Made by a program: the position numbers and the translations under genes
Notes under the pieces: generated by a model
Databases searched by the model: none
What the model was told of the DNA's origin: nothing
The model's input: the letters and a program-made list of their open reading frames with translations, nothing else
NCBI GenBank assembly: GCA_021234155.1
Contig: JAJEKV010000030.1
Span: 7,747,890 to 7,811,889 of the forward strand
DNA: 64,000 nucleotides
Direction of reading: 5' to 3'
Origin: Isoetes taiwanensis
Taxonomy: Eukaryota > Streptophyta > Lycopodiopsida > Isoetales > Isoetaceae
Shown: piece by piece, positions 56,443-64,000 of the stretch
Numbering within the stretch: position 1 is the stretch's first letter
How the letters are laid out: each line of letters begins with the position of its first letter

Positions 56443-56571
56443 GACAGGTGGCTGGACTCAGTGGATTATCTTTGTCTGCTGAGATTTTATTCCCATCTCT
56501 GCATCTATGTGTGTACTTCTGGAATATTGAATAAGAGTTTGTCATCCTTCAAAAAACAAAAAAAAAAGCAA

Positions 56572-57430
56572 CTTGAAATAACTCATCAAGTTGGCATTTA
56601 ATCTCAGCTTGTTGTCCATGCATTCTCCTATAAGGAGCTTGATTTGGGGGTTCCTTTCTAGGCAGAAGATCTATTTTGTGGTCTTCTAGCCGCTTGGGTG
56701 GGTTTTGGGGGGTGGGGGATAATGTTGTGAGAATATTGATTAGAAAACATATCATGATGATTTTAAGACCACCAAATAAACAAAATGAAATTTTATTTCC
56801 AAACGCTTAAACTGAACAATAGAAACCATTGGAATAGGGGCTATCAAAAGATCCTTAACCAACTTAAAGGTCTTTTTCCCATCATCCAAGGCTAACAGAA
56901 GAGTACCACAAACCCAATCAATTAGAGGATTATACTCTTGATGCCACGGCATCTCAATCAAAAGATCTACACTACCAAGGTCAGCTACCAAGAATGTACA
57001 CTTGGTATTAAAACCTTGAATGGAATATTCAAAATCTTTAACTACCAAGGCACAAGGTGAAAGTGGACCACGAAAAGCCGAAGATAAATCCATCGCGTTT
57101 GTCAATGGAATAGTGGACAAGTTTAACTCCTTTATCAACCTGTTAGAAATTACATCAAACTCACTACCAGGGACAAAAAGGGCATGTACTTTTTGATCAT
57201 AGATAATGGCCCAAAAACGTAAAAGCTGACTATTTTCAGGATGGTCAAGTGTATAAGAATGACCCATGAAAACTACTTTTTTTATTCCGCTACCTTTCTT
57301 CGATTCTGATGGAGTTTCAGATGTACCTGTCTTTGTATCCCCTTTTTGCTTCGGGGTGTACCTGGAACATTCAAAAAATTTATGGTCATGACTAGAGCAA
57401 ATATAACACCTTTTCTCACGACAAAGTCAA
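56572..57430 (-). pseudogene. Element C zinc knuckle, protease and start of RT
   Basis: Minus strand from about 57415: CYICSSHDHKFFECS is a CCHC knuckle (C-x2-C-x4-H-x4-C). A 171-codon frame 57267-56752 holds the protease: VHALFVPGSEFDVISNRLIK, where the catalytic Asp of DSGS is replaced by Pro, and VDLLIEMPWHQEYNPLIDW, the GMPWL-like flap. After a frameshift at about 56755 the RT entry reads LPRKEPPNQAPYRRMHGQQA and DELFQVA, cut by the LINE at 56572. The lost Asp predicts an inactive protease. Confidence 0.8.
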
Positions 57431-58300
57431 TTCCTTTGAGCCATATAAGATTCTTTCGGCGCTCACTCCTTTGAATTGCGAGAACGCTTTGCTCCTGACC
57501 CTAAGGCAGAAAGAATAGGTACGTGGTCTCCATTGTTACGCCCTTCACGTTGCATGAATTTACCACCTTTTGGAGACTGACCTGCTTGAGAATTATACGA
57601 CATAAGTTTAAAACCTCCTTTCTGCATTGATGGCCTGGGTTAATGAAAGACCCTCCTCTTCAAAGGGCCCCAAAAGAAAGGTTGGCCGCTTGAAGATCTA
57701 GCTTGGCTTGGATCCAACGATGGACACTACCCATCAACCGGTCAGATTTCACTGCATCATTTTTACCAAGCTGGAGACCTTTCTTCAAGACCGGTCAATC
57801 GGCTCCATTTGGCGAGCAAATCCCGCCCCCAATTATGACCCAAAAACCTTTGTTAATGAGTATTTCAAACTCTGCAAATGTTGTGGCCGATGATTCCTTA
57901 GGTTGATGCTTGAGTAGATCAAGCTACCAATCCTTAGCGACCCCTCCTAAATGACAGTCAGCAAATAAAGCTGCGTGTCATCGTCATCTTTAGTGTTCGC
58001 GAAGTATAAGTTCAGATCTCGCAACTATGCAAAGGGTTCCTCTACATCATCTATGGCTGCCAAATAAGGTTTGAACTCAATTTTCACGTTCGCGCCAGTT
58101 TTAATACTACTGACACGTGGATGTCCTGCATTTTATGACAGCTTCAACTGCCGAACTTCAGCCCAAAGCGAATCCATATCCTAAAGCTCCTTTATGCGAG
58201 CTATGTGCAGTTTCCAACTTTTTGCTCAAAACCGCATTGTTGGTCTCTAACTCCATTATCCAATCGACTTTGTCAGTGGAGTTGTCCACCACAACCTGAC
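57431..58300 (-). pseudogene. Element C gag
   Basis: Minus strand with many stops. It reads DKVDWIMELETNNAVLSKKL (about 58280-58220), NVKIEFKPYLAAIDDVEEPF and LNLYFANTKDDDDTQLYLLT (58095-57960), then RWIQAKLDLQAANLSFGALE (about 57715-57660). This is the capsid-type order of plant gypsy gag. Interpretation rests on position between primer site and zinc knuckle as well as motif likeness. Confidence 0.6.
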
Positions 58301-58312
58301 GCTCTGATGCCA
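58301..58312 (-). other. Element C primer-binding site
   Basis: Minus strand TGGCATCAGAGC, one base from the Met-tRNA consensus TGGTATCAGAGC, is placed one base after the LTR end. Confidence 0.8.
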
Positions 58313-58313
58313 C

Positions 58314-58562
58314 TAAAATGAACAAATGACATGCTAGTTATACTCATCACCCAACCACGATCTCAACACAGATACTGAATGCCCCCAGAGCTCTTTCCCG
58401 AGCATCTTTATAGCTAGCAAACCCTAGCACTAAAAGGAATGGGCCACCTTTGGCCATACCTCCAAATACAGACAACCCCTTCTATGGAAAGCCCATAGTG
58501 GGCCATTGCCAAAACGACACCTCCACGCCTTCCATGGACTGCCACATCCTATACATATTGCA
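58314..58562 (-). repeat. Element C 5' LTR (249 bp)
   Basis: Partner of 26727-27024. Minus-strand start TGCAATATGTATAGG matches, and the outer flank TATGT (58563-58567) duplicates 26722-26726. The last bases read TTTTA where the 3' LTR has TTTCA. Confidence 0.85.
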
Positions 58563-58828
58563 TATGTAGTTCCTCAAATCCAAGCTTCAAGGTGGACTTG
58601 CTGCACAATATCTTCTTATCTTCTGGACACACGGGCAGGCGAAAGAGGTCAGAACTCAGAATAGAGGTGGAGGATGAGGGCTCTGGCCATGACCATAGCC
58701 ATAGCCATTGCACATAGGGGCTATGGCCACGGAAAGGCACCACGATTTTGTGCAAAGAAAAGCAATGATCCTGATTTTTGTTTATTTTTTTCAATGGTCG
58801 AGATTGATTTTTGTTTATTTTTTTCAAT

Positions 58829-59857
58829 GCACTGCTACCCAGAGTTATCCAGCCTTGCACTGCCTTCATATTGCAAAATTTTTAACAAGCTTGCCTAACC
58901 CCCTTACAACAATTGCAGCAATTCTAACCTAATTGCAGCAATTCTAACCTATCCACGTTGATGTCCACGTCATTTAAAATTATTATTGACCATTGGATTT
59001 GTTAATTTCTAAATCGATGGATGAGAATATTAGAAAACCCATGAAAATTCCCTCTCTGCGGGAGCTTTCGATTTCAGTACGACTCCCCCTACCGAAGCTT
59101 TCCTTTCAATTTGTGGTGTTTTTTTTCTTCCGTCTCTCTCGCTCCTTCCAAAATTCTCTTCTTTCTTTCCTATTTTGGATTTCCTGGCTACAACTGTACT
59201 TCTCGCAATACTAGTGTAAGTGAGATTGGCAAACAAGAAGGATCATTTGTTTGTTTTGTTTGTCTCACCAAGAAACCCGTGCAGCCACTATATTTTTTGG
59301 GGGAAAGACCCATTCCTATTATGGCTACTGAAGATCAAGGTGGCAAGGTACACCATTTTTCTTTAATTTCTAGCTGCATGCACTTTCAAAGTTGAAATCT
59401 CAGTTTACCCAGAGCATGGTTGATTCTGAGTTCTTCTTTGAATATGGTGAAGCTCATGGATATAAAATACTTGAAGTAATTGGAAAACAAAGCTATGGAG
59501 TAGTCTATTCTACACTCGGAGGGGTGAGATGCTGGCAATTAAAAATATCAATGATATATTTGAGCATGTGTCAGATGCAACACGCATTCTAAGAGAGGTC
59601 AAGCTTCTTTGGCTTTTGCAGCATCCAGATATAGTTAAGAATGCTTATTCCTTCATGCAGTGAATTTAAAGATATTTATGTTGTATTTGAGCTTATAGAG
59701 TCGGATCTTCTTCAAGTTACCAAGGCAAATGATGATTTGATTCCTGAATATTATCAATTCTTTCTGTACCAGCTTTTATGAGCGCTCAATCCTAAATACA
59801 TCTTTGTTTATTCAAAATCCATGGCAAGCAAGGCTGGATAACTCTGGGTAGCAGTGC
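58829..59857. mobile_element. Possible TIR element carrying a MAPK fragment
   Basis: The 30 bases at 58829-58858 (starting GCACTGCTACCCAGAG) are the exact reverse complement of 59828-59857 (ending CTCTGGGTAGCAGTGC), 1.03 kb apart. Inside are a plant UTR-like stretch and a MAP-kinase 5' fragment. No matching target duplication was found at the edges, so this could be a non-autonomous TIR transposon that captured host exons, or a local inverted duplication. Just outside the left arm, GATTTTTGTTTATTTTTTTC is tandemly repeated (58768-58828). Confidence 0.45.
59322..59790 (+). pseudogene. MAP kinase 5' fragment (plant TDY-type-like), truncated
   Basis: ATG at 59322 reads MATEDQGGK. Then 59398-59520 gives FFFEYGEAHGYKILEVIGKQ and SYGVVYSTLGG, the Gly-rich loop, with GKGSYG changed to GKQSYG. 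One frame over come LAIKNINDIFEHVSDATRIL (the catalytic Lys strand) and REVKLLWLLQHPDI, then EFKDIYVVFELIESDLLQVT and DLIPEYYQFFLYQLL (to about 59780), which match plant MAPK subdomains I-V. There is no HRDLKP, no DFG and no TDY activation loop. Exons are joined without introns after 59398, so it may derive from a spliced copy. Frameshifts and stops make it a pseudogene. Confidence 0.75.
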
Positions 59858-60439
59858 CTTCGATATAACAGGTGCAATATTTTATGTGAAACTTCTCCAT
59901 GAGGTACCACAATAATAGAACTAGAAAATGATATATATCAACTTTATGCAGGCATTGAAGCTAGATTTGAAGAATTGGGACAGTTTTCTATAATATCTAT
60001 CCAGGTAATGGATATATAAATTATCATAGTTACTGTCTAATATAAAATATTGGGCAATCTAAGGGAATGTTTAGGAATCATCCTAGGGTCTTGGGGAATA
60101 TAAGGGAACATTGATAGAATCTCAAAGAATCTTGGGAAATCTTTTAGAGTCTTGGAGACTCTAAGATAATCTTTATAGAATCTTCATCGGATGGCTATGC
60201 ATTTGGCTTCTATTTGGCTTTGTACAAAAACTTGTAGAAATATATGTGTTTTTGCAAATTGAAGTTGCACAAAATATGTGAAGGCTGCCGTAAAGTGGGT
60301 GTTACCAAATATTTGATAATTAAAGACTGAAATTTTGGACATGGCTATACATACCATGCATAGGACTTGTACCATGCATTTAAAATATTCTAAAGTGTAG
60401 GCTACAAAGGGTTCAAAGGCCCATCCTAGGCGATGACTA
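59858..60439. other. Non-coding stretch with a short degenerate repeat
   Basis: 60060-60180 contains an irregular series of GGGAAT/CTTGGGGAATATAAGGGA and AGAATCTT-type words. No gene is recognised. Confidence 0.5.
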
Positions 60440-60814
60440 CTAAGGGCTCAATAATTGAAGACGCTCATCCAAAACCTCAAGTATGTATATTTCCAAGTCA
60501 TGCACAGATGGGGTTCTGAGAAGTTGTAGAAGCATGGAATGGAATGCTAAAGTCAAATAAAGGTTCTTGACTATCTCAAAAGCAGGACATCTTAGCAGAG
60601 TATAGCTTTTATCTTCAATAATATGTAACTGGCAACATGCATATAATCGCACTTCTCGTGGCAATTGCGACCGTTCCCATCTACCTGTCTCAATCCGTAG
60701 CTTGTGGGACCCTATGCGAATTGATGCAATAGATACAAGCTTTTTCCTGGACAAGGAAGCAAACAAATAAGCTTGTGGTCCTGGTGCCAAAGTAGGAACA
60801 TAATTCCGAAGCAT
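60440..60814 (-). pseudogene. LINE-type ORF2 C-terminal fragment (RIETGRW/zf-RVT-like)
   Basis: A 124-codon minus frame reads SIRIGSHKLRIETGRWERSQ, LPREVRLYACCQ, IIEDKSYTLLRCPAFEIVKN. This is the common C-terminal signature of some non-LTR element proteins (R-x-SSH-x-L-x-IETGR, IPREERLC-x2-C, IEDExHFLLxCPxY). It differs from the L1-type copies to the left, so it is another LINE lineage. Only this end remains. Confidence 0.6.
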
Positions 60815-61360
60815 GTTGTTCTATAGTTGAAATAAGTGGAGATATAGAAAGAGTGCCACTGGGATTTCATTGTTAGCTCAAATGGGATGGAAAGATGGGA
60901 ATGGTGATTCGACTATGCTAAGGAAATAAAGTTAAGGAAGTAATTGAACAAATATGGCATATTAACATAGTCAAGTGAATTATGTCACAATAATATGCGA
61001 TGTCTTTTCTCCTTGAGGAGGAGGGTCTGAGAAGTTTATGGGGGCTTCCGGGCATGGTCATGGCATAGAGCCAAGGGGCTAGTAATATTAATATATAAGC
61101 TAAGACATAGGTATTTTCATAAAATGGAAAGTTAATATATGGATTTAATATATAAATTCTCTAGCAAGTTACGTTCCTTATGGAGGAAAGGATTCTAGGA
61201 AGCTGTTGAAAGTAATAAATGCTAGGTGCTCTGTATAATATATCTAGACATGCTAAATGTTTGGATACCATGATTACGTAGCCCTGATTGCATCATATTA
61301 GCACCTTTTTATTGATTAGACATCATGATATAGTAGCACATGATGATAGCACAATTAGTA
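60815..61360. other. Non-coding stretch, nothing recognised
   Basis: AT-rich with short frames only and no repeats of note. Confidence 0.5.
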
Positions 61361-61850
61361 TTTGTAGGTGCACGTGCAAAACTGCAGTGGCAGACCTCTC
61401 TTTGTGGTGGGCTGCTACTTTCCATCTGCCGAGAGCAACTTCTATCACACCCACTCAGATGTGGATAGGCTAGACCCTATATCGATCTATATGATGACAT
61501 ACAACAACACAAGTAGTTGGGCAGTGTCATACTCCTTGGAGACTTCAATGCACACATCGGGATAGAAGTCGCCCTTGACGGACCTTGTGGATCACAATCT
61601 TTTCACATAACCAGTGGTTTAATGCTGAATGCAAAGAACAAAATGTTGGCTCGGCTAGGTCACAGACCCTGCTCTATGCCCACACAGGATCAGACAGTAC
61701 CACATTTTCCTTAATGCTAAGAAAGCTAGGTACAAACAAGGTTGCATTTGAAACGGGAGTGTTGCACAACTCCCGTTTCAAAGATTTCCTCAAAAAAACA
61801 TGGCATGCTCCTAGAAGTGAACTTTTTGGCCGAGCTAAAGGATTTCCTAA
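61361..61850 (+). pseudogene. LINE endonuclease fragment
   Basis: The + frames read GRPLFVVGCYFPSAESNFYH (about 61387-61445), then SVILLGDFNAHIG (about 61520-61560), the Asp-Phe-Asn block of AP-endonuclease-like LINE nucleases, and after frame changes QWFNAECKEQNVG (61608-61645), like the PWFDxEC motif beyond the endonuclease. No RT follows on this side. It may be the 5' part of the lineage whose 3' part lies inverted at 60440-60814, but the orientation is opposite. Confidence 0.6.
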
Positions 61851-61906
61851 GGTTAAATTTTTTTTTCTTATGTTTTGGCTTCTCAGCAGGTGTACACTTT
61901 CCTTTT

Positions 61907-62450
<544 letters not shown>

Positions 62451-62599
62451 ATGAGTCAAAGATCAACATCATAATCTTCCTCATTTTGTGTGCTTGTAGT
62501 TGCAATGTTTTCCTGAACCGTCTTCTCCTACTCAGGTGACTTAACATGCACTTTAGAAGTGTTGTCTTCAACTTCCACTGCTAGAGCCACTTCCTTCAG

Positions 62600-64000
62600 C
62601 TATGCAAAAGTGATCTCATCTTCTGTGGAGATAGTAAAAGACGGCTGTATTTCTAATGATGTCATTTTGGCAAAATCAGATGAGGATTTGGCATCTAACT
62701 CTTGATTCTCGTCTGGTAAACTAGGCAATGCAGCCAATCTCATCTTAATGAAGTTCACAGCCTCCTTGTCTATATGCAATGCTATAAGTTGCGCCCTTCT
62801 TAAGTGCACAGGCAATGGTAGTACCAGAGCCTGAGAAAGCATCAAGTATCTAGTCTTCTTGACGTGAAAACATGTCAATAAGATGGTTGATTAGCTTCTG
62901 GGGCTTTTGATAGTGATTGACGATTCTACCCTGCGCACTTGGGTCCTGCAGCTTCTGCAACACCGCTGGAAACTCTAAGACATTGGAGAAGTCAGAGCAT
63001 CCAGTAGTGTTGAAGTGCTCCATTGCCCTTTTGCCGTCGAAGCTCCAATAGGCAACATGCAGGTATTCTACCTTGCTTAACAACCTGGGGCCTCCAGCAT
63101 GGTAATTTATGTTTGTTTTGTACCTTTGAAAGAAACGTATAGTTAGCAAACTAGCAACTAAGAAAGAAGTTTACTATTCCAGAATAGCAATGGAATAAAG
63201 ACTCACCAAACTAAATTCTCGTATCCCAAATGATTTTTAAAGCTGGCTTCGACCATCCCTGCTTGCATACTAGAGTGGAACACCACCAACCGCCAGTGTT
63301 TAGCCGTTGTTATCTGCTTTAGACCATCTATAAAACTATTGAACTCAGAGTTCCTGAAAGGTAGGCCGTCATAATGGCTGTCCTTGATTTTAAATCTGTA
63401 AGGTATGTCCGCAATAACTAGGGTAAAATTTTGTGGCTTGATAATTCCTACCAACTTAGTGCAGTCGCCTTGAACGATTGAAAAAAGATTGTCTTGATCG
63501 AACAAGGTGAACTTCTCATAGTCGGAGGGTTCAACCGCTAACTGCCTCCTGTCAGCTAAGGTCCGTTCTTCCTGAGCAAGCTTCAAAAGGTGCATAAAAC
63601 CTTCAGGAAGGTCTTTGTTTTTCTTCTTGTTCTGCACATGCAATTGAAGTTATTTTTTGGATAAATAGCTGAAGAAAAAACAGAGGTCGACTAAGTAAAA
63701 AATATACCCAGCCTTCAAAATTGGGAGCATATTGGATGATACGCTCATCGGAAGTGGCCATCGGGTAGAGCTCCTTGCATCTTTTCCATATTTGCACATT
63801 CAACTGCTCCATCAAGCATGTCTGGCATGCAATGACGTTCTTTTGGCTGTTTAAACAAAAAACAGGTAAACACATTACGTATTTCGGAATACACTTGAGT
63901 TAGAAGATTCATAAAAATCAAGCAGAAGGCATTAACGTATTCCGGAATACACTAAACTTACTTGTGCAATTCCTTGGACATCTCTTCCAAGGTGAACTCC
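62600..64000 (-). pseudogene. N6/N4-type DNA methyltransferase gene, 5' end beyond the window
   Basis: Minus-strand exons with clean GT-AG joints: up to 63962, 63846-63708, 63631-63207 and 63123 onwards. They read EFTLEEMSKELH, NVIACQTCLMEQLNVQIWKR, a basic linker, then FSIVQGDCTKLV and LVIADIPYRFK, motif IV of beta-class N6-adenine/N4-cytosine MTases with DIPY in place of DPPY or SPPY. YKTNINYHAGG, NHYQKPQKLINHLIDMFSRQ and LDAFSGSGTTIACALKKGA (motif I, SAM-binding FxGxG) follow. A TAG at 62850-62852 just before LDAFSGSG and a shift just after it (to LIALHIDKEAVNFIKMRLAA) break the last exon. An acidic tail runs to 62600. I class it as a recent pseudogene or a gene hit by sequence error. Confidence 0.7.

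Larger units (their letters stand above)
28618..56571 (+). mobile_element. LINE (L1-type) copy 3, inserted in element C and split by element A
   Basis: Non-LTR element on the + strand. It starts in the endonuclease (WGIVNVYAPN, about 28650) and ends in an A-rich tail CAAAAAACAAAAAAAAAA at 56552-56571. Its coding region is interrupted by gypsy element A at 30949-55288. Removing A and one ATTGA restores a continuous GMIDFHLQSK reading, which copy 1 shows uninterrupted (LDFHLQSQVMISKF, about 4111). It cut element C within RT: C resumes on the other side missing roughly 100 codons, so the insertion probably deleted target DNA. The 5' end of the LINE is truncated. Confidence 0.88.
26722..58567 (-). 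mobile_element. Ty3/gypsy element C (outermost of the nest)
   Basis: Minus-strand LTR retrotransposon. The 5-bp target duplicate TATGT is at 26722-26726 and 58563-58567. The 3' LTR is 26727-27024 and the 5' LTR 58314-58562. The polypurine tract (minus AGGGAGGGAA) is at 27025-27036, and the primer site TGGCATCAGAGC on the minus strand is at 58301-58312, a one-base variant of the common initiator-Met tRNA site. Gag, zinc knuckle, protease and RT start lie at 56.6-58.3 kb; RT core and RNase H lie at 27.3-28.6 kb. Everything between (28618-56571) is later insertion, so C itself is only about 3.9 kb. No integrase is present between RNase H and the 3' LTR. Confidence 0.88.

Noticed and set aside
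58549-58869. 106-codon minus-strand ORF
   Set aside because: Its repeated LKKINKNQ motif comes from the tandem TTTTTGTTTATTTTTTTC duplication and the inverted-repeat arm, not from a gene.

Overview
The window looks like a repeat-dense, intron-containing land-plant nuclear genome, plausibly a seed-free plant such as a fern or lycophyte. Three things suggest this: Ty3/gypsy elements primed by initiator-Met tRNA, plant-type host genes (an alpha/beta hydrolase of the plant DUF676 type, a MAP-kinase fragment, DUF8039 and FCP1-like pieces), and an intron-bearing N6/N4-type DNA methyltransferase, a family I associate with non-seed plants. The species cannot be fixed from the sequence. Most coding stretches are mobile elements broken by stops and frameshifts. 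Some breaks may be consensus errors rather than decay.

Layout. 1-6.5 kb: featureless DNA, then two L1-type LINE fragments meeting tail to tail at about 5252. 9.1-11.8 kb (minus): a decayed DUF7869 transposase-like gene. 12.2-18.6 kb: an unusual locus with a candidate multi-exon gene ending in an FCP1/NIF-like domain. It is studded with a near-perfect 22-bp palindrome and a 265-bp tandem array. 19-21.6 kb: a SINE and a gypsy integrase-chromodomain relic. 23.6-26.06 kb: the one clearly intact host gene, a 10-exon alpha/beta hydrolase whose exons sum to 368 codons. 26.7-58.6 kb: a four-level nest. A minus-strand gypsy element C (TSD TATGT) holds a LINE. The LINE holds gypsy element A (TSD ATTGA), and A holds gypsy chromovirus B (TSD GATGG). 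58.8-64 kb: a MAPK fragment between 30-bp inverted repeats, LINE scraps, a long AAT microsatellite and the methyltransferase gene running off the right edge.

The main discovery is in element B (40871-54094). Between its 5' LTR and gag it carries a histone H3-like gene (43110-44372). This has the exact H3 N-terminus ARTKQTARK, a long charged linker, and a gap-free H3 histone fold ending at the canonical H3 C-terminus. The gene has its own TATA box and is bracketed by two pairs of 67-nt hairpins. A second promoter module precedes an unknown accessory ORF (45100-46660). The same element encodes an integrase with a C-terminal chromodomain, the class of module that reads methylated H3 tails. An LTR retrotransposon carrying its own H3 variant beside a chromodomain integrase is, as far as I know, undescribed.
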